Below are positions 1 to 6,595 of a stretch of DNA of 64,000 bases, piece after piece. This DNA comes from Amorphus coralli DSM 19760 (GTDB lineage: Bacteria; Pseudomonadota; Alphaproteobacteria; Rhizobiales; Amorphaceae): the NCBI RefSeq assembly GCF_000374525.1, contig NZ_KB894571.1:248001-312000 (forward strand), in the 5' to 3' direction. How positions within the stretch are numbered: position 1 is the stretch's first letter; each line of letters begins with the position of its first letter. Both the position numbers and the translations under genes were made by a program. The notes under the pieces were generated by a model. It was given only the letters and a program-made list of their open reading frames with translations. It made no database searches and had not been told where the DNA came from.

Positions 1-591
1 AAGGCGCACGAGTGGGTGGAGGAGGCTTCTCCGGCGGCTAGCGCCGTCCGGGTCGGCATCATGGGGCTCGGCGAACTGGGCCGGGATGCGGTCGAGGTGC
101 TCGTCCGGCTCGGCTTCCAGGTGGCCGGATGGAGCCGGTCTGCGCGGACCGTGCCGGGCATCGAGACCCATTCGGGTGCGGCCGGGCTCGACGCCTTCCT
201 CGCCCGCACCGACATCCTCGTGGTCCTCTTGCCGCTGACCGACGAGACCCGGGGCATCCTGAACGCCGGCCTGTTCGCCAAACTCGCCCGCGACGGGGCG
301 CTGGGTGGTCCGGTGCTGATCAATGCCGGGCGCGGTGGGCTGCAGGTGGAGGCCGACATCCTGGCCGCGCTGGATGCGGGCGTGCTGAAGGCGGCCTCGC
401 TGGACGTGTTCGGGACGGAACCGCTGCCGGCCACGAGCCCGCTCTGGGAGCGCGACGACGTGGTGATCACCCCGCACGTGGCGGCGATCAGCGATCCGTC
501 GGCCCTTTGCCGCGGCATCGTCGCCCAGATCGAGGCGCACGAGCGCGGCGAGGAGTTGAAGCACGTGGTGGATCGCGCGCTGGGGTATTAA
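1..591 (+). CDS. ghrA: Glyoxylate/hydroxypyruvate reductase A-type 2-hydroxyacid dehydrogenase (5' end outside window)
   Basis: NAD(P)H-dependent D-2-hydroxyacid dehydrogenase that would reduce glyoxylate or hydroxypyruvate in the cytoplasm. The reading frame is open to the first base, so the N-terminal catalytic half lies upstream and only the nucleotide-binding and C-terminal part is seen. The dinucleotide motif GLGELG is at nt 64-81. The family triad is present: Arg in INAGRG, Glu in FGTEPLP and His in TPHVAA. The GTG at nt 16 is internal to the domain and is not a plausible start. The spacing of the motifs fits the GhrA subfamily, but exact substrate cannot be read from sequence. Confidence 0.82.
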   Translation, partial: KAHEWVEEASPAASAVRVGIMGLGELGRDAVEVLVRLGFQVAGWSRSARTVPGIETHSGAAGLDAFLARTDILVVLLPLTDETRGILNAGLFAKLARDGALGGPVLINAGRGGLQVEADILAALDAGVLKAASLDVFGTEPLPATSPLWERDDVVITPHVAAISDPSALCRGIVAQIEAHERGEELKHVVDRALGY

Positions 592-598
592 GCCCGGT

Positions 599-985
599 CT
601 ACCGCTTCGGCGGAGCAGGCAGGACCGCCTGGAGCTGGCCCGTCGAGACGCCGAGCTTGCGGGCTGCCTCATCGAGGTCCGGCCGGCCGCGCCGCGGATC
701 GCCAAGGGCGTCCATCAGCTGCTGCGTCGTGACGCCGAGAGATGCCGCCGCCTCGTCGAAACCGGGAGGCACCTGCCCGTGCGCGCCGCCGCCCGGCCGC
801 TGGCCGGCGGTGCGGATGAGGATGGTGGTGTTGCCGCTGTCCTCGAACACGCTCGTGTCACGCGCATGATCGACGACCGTGCCGACGGGCATGGCGGCCA
901 TTCCGGAAAAGGCACCGACAAAGGTCGGCGCGAGGAGAGCGCCGAAGACGACCAGGGGGCGGGCTGCGCGGGGAAGAAAGGGCAT
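599..985 (-). CDS. Small exported protein of unknown function with a duplicated C-terminal motif
   Basis: Predicted 128-residue protein. I chose the ATG at 985 because it is followed directly by a signal-like segment (basic PRAARP, then a hydrophobic run, residues about 8-30); frames further upstream give no sensible leader. The mature part carries two copies of one motif, FDEAAASLGVTTQQL and LDEAARKLGVSTGQL, separated by a Gly-Pro-Arg linker, suggesting a small tandem helical repeat. It lies 7 nt downstream of the convergent ghrA-like gene. A 13-bp hairpin (1040-1074) sits in its upstream region. No family recognised; function unknown. Confidence 0.6.
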   Translation of the reverse strand: MPFLPRAARPLVVFGALLAPTFVGAFSGMAAMPVGTVVDHARDTSVFEDSGNTTILIRTAGQRPGGGAHGQVPPGFDEAAASLGVTTQQLMDALGDPRRGRPDLDEAARKLGVSTGQLQAVLPAPPKR

Positions 986-1039
986 GATCGAACTCGTGTC
1001 CTGGGGGCGGAGGACCGCCGGGCGGGAGAGAACCGGGGG

Positions 1040-1074
1040 TGGGACGAGAGGCGAGTGGGGGGCCTCTCGTCCCA
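1040..1074. other. Strong 13-bp inverted repeat (hairpin)
   Basis: The arms TGGGACGAGAGGC (1040-1052) and GCCTCTCGTCCCA (1062-1074) are perfectly complementary with a 9-nt loop. The hairpin lies 55-90 bp upstream of the exported-protein gene at 985 and downstream of the nlpC-pepB operon, both on the minus strand. It could end read-through from that operon or act in the leader of the small gene. No U-run follows on either strand. Confidence 0.6.
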
Positions 1075-1249
1075 CGGCCGCCGCTTCCAGGTGGGGTCGG
1101 CTGCGGCCGTACAGTCCCAGTCAACGCACCGTTGCCCGCCTCCCTACGCTATGGCGGCAGGTCGCGGGTCCGGGTCGGGAGCCTCTCCACCAGCCAGGCC
1201 GGGGCCACCACGGCGAACCGGTGCTCACTTCGCCTGGCTTTGCTCTATC

Positions 1250-1324
1250 CAGCCCGCGACCGCCCGACGGCCGGAGGCCGCCCACACGGAGCCGGTGAGC
1301 GAGTGCGAACTCGGCGTGAGGGGA
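1250..1324 (+). repeat. Dispersed intergenic repeat, element B, copy 1
   Basis: GC-rich unit shared with 6499-6588, 24948-25025, 25093-25167 and (reversed) 59112-59188. Shared core words are GCGACCG, CGCCCAC-CGGAGCCGG, GGTGAGCG and ACTCGGCGTGAGGG. This copy is slightly shorter than the others in its first third. It is followed 28 bp later by an element A copy, the same B-then-A order as at 24.9-25.3 kb. Confidence 0.75.
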
Positions 1325-1351
1325 AAGAAAACCGAGCGGAATTCTTAAGTC

Positions 1352-1399
1352 GCAATCCCGGACGGAAAAACCGCAAGAGCACTTTTCCTGGGATTTGCT
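1352..1399 (+). repeat. Hairpin repeat, element A, copy 1 (loop variant GCAAGAGCAC)
   Basis: Outer arms GCAATCCC and GGGATTTGC (one extra T), inner arms GGAAAA and TTTTCC, and a loop reading CCGCAAGAGCAC instead of the commoner CCGGTTCCCAC. The same loop variant recurs at 59194-59246. The element ends one base before the TTA (complement of TAA) that closes the NlpC/P60 gene, so it would lie at the very 3' end of that mRNA. Confidence 0.75.
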
Positions 1400-1400
1400 C

Positions 1401-2270
1401 TTACCCCGCCGTCAGGATCCGCCTCACGGTGCGGACCGGCCCGGCGGTCGCCGCAATGCGCTCGCGGGCGCCATCGACCGGCTCGATCACCGTCATCATG
1501 TGGAAGCCGTTGGCGTGCAGCAGCTGATGCTCGTCGACCATGATGCCCACATGGCCGGGCCAGAACAGGAGGTCTCCACGGGCGAGCCGGCCGTCTTCGA
1601 TCGCCGTCCCGAGCCCCGCCTCCTGCATGTCGGAATCGCGCGGCGCGGCAATGCCCGCCATCCGCGCGGCGATCTGGACCAGGCCGGAACAGTCGATGCC
1701 GGCCCGGGTAACCCCGCCCCAGAGATAGGGGGTGCCGAGGAAGGTTTCCGCCACCGCGACCCAGTCGGGCGCGAGTTCCGCCGGTGACGCGACATGACCG
1801 GCGACGACGGCGCCGCCCCCGGCGACCAGCGCATAGGACAGGCCGTTGCGCTCCTCCACCCTCTCCACCGCCACCGCGGCGCCCATGGGCAGGGTGGCGA
1901 GCGGCGGAAGCTTCAGGTCCGGCTCCGGAAACAGGAAGGTCGCCGGCACGGTCACGCGATGGGTGGGCGCGGGATCGACCGGACCCAGCGCCTCGGACGG
2001 CACATAGCCGACATAGGAATCCTCCTCGCGCTGGCACCAGGCCCAGCCCTCGCCCGTCTCCTCGAAGACGCGCACGAGATCGCCGGCCAGCGCCTCGCTG
2101 TCCAGGGCCGCGTCGGCACGGGGCTCGCGGCGCAGGGACGCAGTGGCCGCGACCACGCGGCGCGGCGTGCCCTCCACGAAGCGCTCGGCCGCAACCGTTC
2201 CCTCCAGGCGGGCATCGGCAAGGTCAGGACGGACGGCGTTCAGACGGCGGTCGGGTGCCTCGCCGCTCAT
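1401..2270 (-). CDS. NlpC/P60 (C40) cell-wall peptidase with N-terminal SH3-like domains
   Basis: 289-residue cysteine peptidase of the C40 family, expected to cut peptidoglycan stem peptides. Residues about 30-160 resemble bacterial SH3 modules (WAWCQREEDSYVGYVP and a second unit). The catalytic domain holds the triad Cys194 (GIDCSGLVQ), His240 (WPGHVGIM) and His252 (LLHANG). No signal peptide is visible from the chosen start, so export is uncertain; many alphaproteobacterial homologues next to a leucyl aminopeptidase also lack one. I chose ATG 2270 because it overlaps the stop of the upstream aminopeptidase by 4 nt (ATGA), implying translational coupling and joint peptide turnover, possibly of murein peptides. 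Confidence 0.88.
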   Translation of the reverse strand: MSGEAPDRRLNAVRPDLADARLEGTVAAERFVEGTPRRVVAATASLRREPRADAALDSEALAGDLVRVFEETGEGWAWCQREEDSYVGYVPSEALGPVDPAPTHRVTVPATFLFPEPDLKLPPLATLPMGAAVAVERVEERNGLSYALVAGGGAVVAGHVASPAELAPDWVAVAETFLGTPYLWGGVTRAGIDCSGLVQIAARMAGIAAPRDSDMQEAGLGTAIEDGRLARGDLLFWPGHVGIMVDEHQLLHANGFHMMTVIEPVDGARERIAATAGPVRTVRRILTAG

Positions 2271-3652
2271 TTCGCCCCTCCGGCGCGCTCCTTCAGCAGC
2301 GAGTAGAGCGCCCGGATGGTCTGGGCGGCCGCCCCCTTCGGATGGCCGGGCCGGTCGGTCTGCGTCCAGGCATAGAGATCGAAATGGGCCCAGGCGGGCG
2401 TCTTCTCCACGAAGCGCTGCAGGAACAGCGCGGCCGTCGAGGCGCCGGCGAATGGCTGGCTGGAGATGTGGTTGATGTCGGCCACGTCCGACTTCAGCCA
2501 GGAGCGGTAGCCTGGCCACAGCGGCAGCCGCCAGGACGGATCCGCGGTCTCACGGCCGTGCCGGTCGATGGCGGCGGCGAGTTCGTCGTCGTCGGTGAAC
2601 AGGGCGGGCAGTTCCGGGCCAAGCGCCACCCGGGCGGCGCCGGTGAGCGTTGCGAAGTCGATCATCAGCTCCGGCGCCTCCTCGTCGGCAAGCGCCAGGG
2701 CGTCGGCCAGGATCAGCCGGCCCTCGGCGTCGGTGTTGCCGATCTCGACGGTGAGCCCCTTGCGGCTCTTCAGCACGTCGCCGGGCCGGAAGGCGTTGCC
2801 GGCGATCGCGTTCTCCACCGTCGGCACCAGCAGGCGCAGGCGCACGGGAAGCGCGGCGTCCATGATCAGCTGGGCGAGCGCGATGGCGTGGGACGCGCCG
2901 CCCATGTCCTTCTTCATAAGAAGCATTGCGCTGGCCGGCTTGATGTCGAGGCCGCCGGTGTCGAACACCACGCCCTTGCCGACGAGCGTGACCTTCGGCG
3001 CATCCTCCGGCCCCCACTTCAGGTCGACCAGAAGCGGCGCGCGGGGGCTGGCCTTGCCGACCGCATGGATCATCGGGAACCCGTCTTCCAGCGCCTTGCC
3101 AGCCGTAACGGTGACGGCGGCGGCGTAACGCTCGCCGAGCGCCTGGATGGTCTCCGCGATCTCGGCCGGGCCGAGATCGTTGGCCGGGGTGTTGACGAGG
3201 TCGCGGGCGAGCTTCGCCGCGGCAGCCAGGCGGGTCATCTCGGCGGCGTCGACGGTGGCCGGGATCACCAGGCGGACGTCCACGTCCTTCGGCTTGCGGT
3301 AGCGTTCGAACCGGTAGCCCGACAGCGCGAACCCGAGGACGGCCTCCGCCGGATCGTCGAAGCCGTCGGCCAGCCTATAGGTGCCGGCAGGCAGCTTGTG
3401 CAGCGCGGCGGCGGCGAAGGGCTCATCGCCCGCGCCGAGCCCGAGCAGCGCCGCGGCGACACCCCCCTCGCCGTCGGGCAGCGCGACGACGCTGCCGGAG
3501 GCACCCGTGAACCCGTTCGACCGGGCCCAGGCGGCCATCGGCGCAGACAGGCCGTCGACGACGGCGCCGGCGGTGTCGGTGGTGGCGGCATATACGGGAA
3601 TGGCCCCGGCTTCGGCCGAGGTGTCGACAAGACACGCGTCCAACTTCTGCAC
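2267..3652 (-). CDS. pepB: Leucyl aminopeptidase family protein (M17)
   Basis: 461-residue cytosolic metallo-aminopeptidase of family M17 that removes N-terminal residues from peptides using two metal ions. Family signatures are seen: LVGKGVVFDTGG (about 223-234, with the catalytic/metal Lys and Asp231), MKKDMGG (about 246-252, Asp249) and the hallmark NTDAEGR (306-312, Asp308 and Glu310). The start is GTG at 3652 with AAGGAG directly before it, which is too close, so a TTG two codons on is an alternative. It is coupled to the NlpC/P60 gene by a 4-nt overlap. A common pairing in alphaproteobacteria; pepA/pepB naming is by family only. Confidence 0.88.
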   Translation of the reverse strand: MQKLDACLVDTSAEAGAIPVYAATTDTAGAVVDGLSAPMAAWARSNGFTGASGSVVALPDGEGGVAAALLGLGAGDEPFAAAALHKLPAGTYRLADGFDDPAEAVLGFALSGYRFERYRKPKDVDVRLVIPATVDAAEMTRLAAAAKLARDLVNTPANDLGPAEIAETIQALGERYAAAVTVTAGKALEDGFPMIHAVGKASPRAPLLVDLKWGPEDAPKVTLVGKGVVFDTGGLDIKPASAMLLMKKDMGGASHAIALAQLIMDAALPVRLRLLVPTVENAIAGNAFRPGDVLKSRKGLTVEIGNTDAEGRLILADALALADEEAPELMIDFATLTGAARVALGPELPALFTDDDELAAAIDRHGRETADPSWRLPLWPGYRSWLKSDVADINHISSQPFAGASTAALFLQRFVEKTPAWAHFDLYAWTQTDRPGHPKGAAAQTIRALYSLLKERAGGAK

Positions 3653-3818
3653 TCCTTCGAGGTCCGGTGCCGCCGCCAGGGCGACGGGGACGATCGCCGG
3701 CGCCCCGGAAGGGCGGCGGACGAACCGGAGACCTTTTAGCAGCTTGTTGGATGGCGGAAAGGCATGGCCCTTCGATGGCGACGGTCCGGAGGCCGTCGGC
3801 CGCTTTTTCGGAAACGGA

Positions 3819-3983
3819 TCAGATTCCGGCCCCGAAGATCCAGCCCACCAGACCCGCGATGGGACCGCCCACCGCCATCAGGGCGACGGCGATGGCGGAT
3901 GCGAGAAGAGCCGCGACGAGCCCAAGCTCACCGGCGCTTCCGTCCCGTCCCATCGGGCTCAACTGTTTGACGCGGGTCCGCAT
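3819..3983 (-). CDS. Small membrane protein, possibly Flp-pilin-like
   Basis: 54-residue product. I chose ATG 3983, which has GGGAG eight bases upstream; the frame stays open to 4091 without a better start. The sequence has a short basic head, then DGSAGELGLVAALL and a hydrophobic helix to the C-terminus. The G-x(3)-E-x-G-L-V/I-A-A-L pattern resembles the prepilin cleavage region and helix of Flp/Fap pilins, but the Glu is at +4 rather than +5 and Tyr is replaced by Leu. No tad/cpa genes are nearby. Pilin relation is a guess; a plain small membrane protein is as likely. Confidence 0.45.
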   Translation of the reverse strand: MRTRVKQLSPMGRDGSAGELGLVAALLASAIAVALMAVGGPIAGLVGWIFGAGI

Positions 3984-4243
3984 GACCCTACTCCCGCTTG
4001 TTCGCTTGTAATGCGTCACGCCGATCTTCTTCTGGCTCACTCGTGACGACTGCCTCACGAGCGAGACCATGAAGATCGGCCCCTTGCGCAAGCGTTAACC
4101 GGACCGTCGAGACTGCTGCCAACCGTGGCGAATCAGGCTCCGTGGTTAATTTCTTCTAAGCGAATTGCGGCGGATTATCGGTACACCCCGGGGCTGCAGG
4201 CCGGGTCGCAGCGGGTCGCCAACCCTGCCGATGTACGAAATCT

Positions 4244-4322
4244 CCCATCGCACCATGCGATGGGCATTGCGCACCACCCCCAAGAGGCGCACATTATGCG
4301 CCTAATGCCGAGGGCATTTTTC
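4244..4322 (+). ncRNA. Candidate structured RNA: three consecutive hairpins ending in a terminator-like stem
   Basis: Three perfect inverted repeats follow one another. The first pairs CCCATCGCA (4244-4252) with TGCGATGGG (4256-4264); the second pairs AGGCGCA (4285-4291) with TGCGCCT (4297-4303); the third pairs AATGCC (4304-4309) with GGCATT (4313-4318) and continues into a run of five T. The last is a short intrinsic-terminator shape on the plus strand. I see no reading frame through it. A small RNA, a leader of the downstream ORF, or a cluster of operators are all possible; no promoter was securely identified upstream. Confidence 0.35.
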
Positions 4323-4362
4323 GGCCGGACCGGGAACCAAAACGCACCTTGTGCATTTTCCT

Positions 4363-4393
4363 CTTGAACTCGAGCGCACAAAGTGCATATTAG
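4363..4393 (+). promoter_or_regulatory. Promoter of the small ORF, RpoH-like or sigma-70-like
   Basis: CTTGAA (4363-4368) is followed after 16 bp by GCATAT (4385-4390), one mismatch from the CTTGAA / CCATnT pattern of alphaproteobacterial RpoH promoters. Read as sigma-70 the pair is TTGAAC (4364-4369), 18 bp, TATTAG (4388-4393). A TTGTGC / GCACAA inverted repeat (4350-4355, 4376-4381) overlaps it. Confidence 0.4.
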
Positions 4394-4428
4394 GCTACAG
4401 GCTGATGAGAGAGAACAAGGAGGCCGCC

Positions 4429-4560
4429 ATGTTGAACGAACTCGTTCTCGGTCGGGCACTTTATGTCCGCCCGCGGAAGAAAAATGACGGACAGCGGACC
4501 ACGAGCCGCATTTCCGAGTCCACGCGCGGTGCGTGGCAGTGGATTATGTCCCGTCCCTAA
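4429..4560 (+). CDS. 43-residue ORF of unknown function with a consensus ribosome-binding site
   Basis: ATG 4429 is preceded by AAGGAGG with 5-nt spacing, the best Shine-Dalgarno sequence in this part of the window. The peptide is basic (VRPRKKNDGQR) and ends in GAWQWIMSRP. It has its own promoter-like element (4363-4393) and is followed by two strong hairpins (4570-4603 and 4626-4662), so it looks like an independent short transcript. The Trp-containing end before hairpins recalls leader peptides, but the next gene, a MaoC dehydratase, has no link to tryptophan. No family recognised. Confidence 0.5.
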   Translation: MLNELVLGRALYVRPRKKNDGQRTTSRISESTRGAWQWIMSRP

Positions 4561-4569
4561 ACGGTTGAC

Positions 4570-4603
4570 CGAAAGGCGTGTTCCAAAGGGAGCGCGCCTT
4601 TCG
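4570..4603 (+). terminator. Hairpin directly after the 43-residue ORF
   Basis: CGAAAGGCG (4570-4578) pairs with CGCCTTTCG (4595-4603) across a 16-nt loop, starting 9 nt after the stop codon. The following bases are TCGTTCG, so the U-run is poor. Confidence 0.55.
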
Positions 4604-4625
4604 TCGTTCGCGAGCCTCCAGAATG

Positions 4626-4662
4626 CGGCCCCGCCGCCCGACACCGGGCGCGGGGCCGTTTC
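4626..4662 (+). terminator. Strong two-part terminator hairpin
   Basis: CGGCCCCG (4626-4633) pairs with CGGGGCCG (4651-4658), and inside it CGCCCG (4635-4640) pairs with CGGGCG (4645-4650) around an ACAC loop. TTTCGATT follows. This is the stronger of two stacked hairpins between the small ORF and the MaoC gene. Confidence 0.65.
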
Positions 4663-4809
4663 GATTCCGCGGTCTTGCCGGTCAATTCGCGACCCGCGCC
4701 AAGGGCTTGGCGGAAAGCCGACGAAAGAGTGGATCGCGTTTCGCGGGTAATGCTACGACAGGCCACGCGCGCGTGGATTCGCGCGCCTGCAATGGGGAAG
4801 GAGATCCAG

Positions 4810-5307
4810 ATGGCGGCAGCGGATGCGTCGCGGTCCGAGGCACGGCCTGCGGGCGATCGGCCGGCACCCCGCTTTTTCGAGGATCTGTCGGAGGGCGAGC
4901 GGCTGCCGTCGCTGTCCGTCACCCTGAGCGAGTCCGACATCGTCGGCTTTGCCGCCGCCTATGATCCGCAGCCCTTCCATGTCGACCCCGAGCAGGCGTC
5001 GGAGTCCATCTTCGGCGGCCTGGTGGCCTCCGGCATCCACACGCTGGCGGCGTGCACCAAGCTGGTGGTGGACGGCCAGAACGGGCTCGTGGTCCTGTCG
5101 GGGCTGGGGCTGGATTCGGTGTCCTTCTCCGCCCCGGTGATGGCCGGCGACCGGCTGACTATCGACGCCTGGTGGGCCGACCTGAAACGCTCGTCCTCCA
5201 AGCCGGACCGCGGCTTTGCCCGGCTGAACTGCCGGATCCGCAACCAGGACGGCGTTATCGTCGCCGATTTCGCCTACCGCTACCTGATCGCCGGCCGGCC
5301 GGGCTGA
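4810..5307 (+). CDS. MaoC-type hot-dog dehydratase
   Basis: 165-residue single hot-dog domain protein, expected to hydrate or dehydrate an acyl-CoA thioester. The active-site motif is clear: Asp52 and His57 in AAYDPQPFHVDPE, followed by the FGGLVASG segment of the hydratase-2 motif. I chose ATG 4810 because GGAAGGAG ends 6-7 nt upstream; ATG 4792 is possible but lacks such a site. It stands alone on the plus strand and meets the deacetylase gene tail to tail, so context does not reveal the acyl substrate. Confidence 0.85.
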   Translation: MAAADASRSEARPAGDRPAPRFFEDLSEGERLPSLSVTLSESDIVGFAAAYDPQPFHVDPEQASESIFGGLVASGIHTLAACTKLVVDGQNGLVVLSGLGLDSVSFSAPVMAGDRLTIDAWWADLKRSSSKPDRGFARLNCRIRNQDGVIVADFAYRYLIAGRPG

Positions 5308-5396
5308 GGGGTCCGGCTCTTCCCGATTCCCGCGCTTGAAGACTGCCTCACCGCCGGGCCCTTCGAACGCTGGGCGGGGATGAGCGGAGAAGGGGT

Positions 5397-6428
5397 TCAC
5401 CCACCCTCGAACGCCGTAAGCACCGCTGCGCAGTTCGCGCCGAGCGCCTCGACGGCGTAGCCGCCTTCCAGCACGAACAGCACCGGACATTCGATACGGC
5501 CAAGCCGCGCTCCGAGCCGGGAAAAGTCGTCGCTCGTCAGCCGGAAGTGCGAGATCGGATCGGCCTCGTACGGATCGAGGCCGAGCGAGACGACGACCGC
5601 GTCGGGCCGGTGGCGCTCGATTGATCCGAGCGCGATCTCCAGCGCCTGCGACCAGACCGGCCAGTCGGCGCCAAGCGCCAGCGGAAGGTTGAGGTTGGCG
5701 CCCTCCCCGTGCCCCTCGCCGATCTCGTCGGCATGTCCGAGAAAATAGGGATACTCATCGTCCGGATCGGCGTGGATGGAAACCACATGCACGTCGCCGC
5801 GGTCGTAGAAGATCGCCTGGGTGCCGTTGCCGTGGTGATAGTCGACGTCGAGGATGGCCACCCGTCGCCCGTCGGCCACGAGCCGTTCGGCGGCAAGGGC
5901 GGCGTTGTTGAAGAAGCAGTAGCCGCCGTAGCGGTCGGCCATCGCATGATGCCCGGGCGGCCGGCACAGCGCGAAGGCGGAGCGTTCGCCCGCCGCGATC
6001 AGCCCCGCCCCGGTGACGGCCACGGAAGCGGAGGCCAGCGCCGCCTCGAAGGTGCCCGCCGTCAGCGGCGTGCCGGCATCGAAGGAGTAGAAGCCCATGC
6101 GGCCATCGAGATGGCGCGGCGCCCGGTCGGGGCGCAGGCCCGGGGTCGGCCAGACGAAGGGAAAGGCCTCGTCTTCCGCGCGGCCGGCAGCGCGGTGGGC
6201 GTCCCACACCGTTTCCAGGAAGGCGACGTAGGCGGGGTCGTGGATGCGCTCCAGGAGTGCCCGGTCGATGGGCTCGGGCGGCAGGATTTCGCCCAGGCCG
6301 GCGGCCTCAATGGCGGCCAGCACCATCTCCGCCCGGCTCGGGATCTCCACGGCCGGCTTCAGCGTGCCGTCGGAAATCTCGTGGTGGGGATGATGGCGGG
6401 CGTGGGCGGGCGAGAAGACGGTTTTCAT
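5397..6428 (-). CDS. Acetylpolyamine aminohydrolase / histone deacetylase-family enzyme
   Basis: 343-residue zinc amidohydrolase of the arginase-deacetylase fold, expected to remove acetyl groups from acetylpolyamines or related acetylated amines in the cytoplasm. Visible residues are the His-His dyad in PPGHHAM (160-161), zinc ligands Asp196 and His198 in DVDYHHGNGTQ, and Asp285 in SLGLDPYEADP. The family signature CFFNNAA follows the dyad. Length matches APAH enzymes (about 340). It is monocistronic, with the MaoC gene convergent at 5307. The upstream Shine-Dalgarno signal is weak. Confidence 0.85.
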   Translation of the reverse strand: MKTVFSPAHARHHPHHEISDGTLKPAVEIPSRAEMVLAAIEAAGLGEILPPEPIDRALLERIHDPAYVAFLETVWDAHRAAGRAEDEAFPFVWPTPGLRPDRAPRHLDGRMGFYSFDAGTPLTAGTFEAALASASVAVTGAGLIAAGERSAFALCRPPGHHAMADRYGGYCFFNNAALAAERLVADGRRVAILDVDYHHGNGTQAIFYDRGDVHVVSIHADPDDEYPYFLGHADEIGEGHGEGANLNLPLALGADWPVWSQALEIALGSIERHRPDAVVVSLGLDPYEADPISHFRLTSDDFSRLGARLGRIECPVLFVLEGGYAVEALGANCAAVLTAFEGG

Positions 6429-6498
6429 GGGGGCAGTCTAGCGGGGCGGCGGGCGGCGGAAAGAGAGCGCCACCGCCCTAGCCGTATCACTCCAACCG

Positions 6499-6588
6499 GC
6501 CCGCGACCGCGCGCCGGGCGAGCGAGCGCCGGCCGGTCAGGCCGCCCACCCGGAGCCGGTGCGCGAAGCGCACTCGGCGTGAGGGAAA
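6499..6588 (+). repeat. Element B, copy 2 (no element A partner)
   Basis: Contains GCGACCGCGCGCCG, GGCCGGTCAGG, CGCCCACCCGGAGCCGGTG and ACTCGGCGTGAGGG. A short insertion (GGCGAGCGAGC) separates the first two words. The unit ends 7 nt before the minus-strand stop codon of the phosphomannomutase gene at 6596. No A hairpin accompanies it. Confidence 0.7.
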
Positions 6589-6595
6589 CAAAAAA

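Larger units (their letters stand above)
986..1400. other. Gene-free stretch with hairpin and repeat elements B and A
   Basis: This 415-bp gap has no credible gene. From left to right it holds a spacer, the 13-bp hairpin 1040-1074, about 170 bp in which I see nothing, repeat element B (1250-1324) and repeat element A (1352-1399), which ends 1 nt from the stop codon of the minus-strand NlpC/P60 gene. Confidence 0.7.
4092..4428. other. Gene-free stretch with clustered hairpins and a promoter
   Basis: 337 bp without a convincing gene. The first half (4092-4240) shows nothing I can name. 4244-4320 holds three consecutive perfect hairpins, and 4363-4393 a promoter-like pair of hexamers that leads to the small ORF at 4429. 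Confidence 0.6.

Noticed and set aside
1784-3739. A 651-codon plus-strand frame opposite the NlpC and aminopeptidase genes
   Set aside because: Shadow of two genes with intact catalytic motifs. Arg/Gly-rich with no motif.
4429-4662. Trp-type attenuation leader (GAWQW before hairpins)
   Set aside because: The downstream gene is a MaoC dehydratase with no tie to tryptophan, and the Trp codons are not adjacent to alternative stems that I could pair. Kept only as a small ORF.
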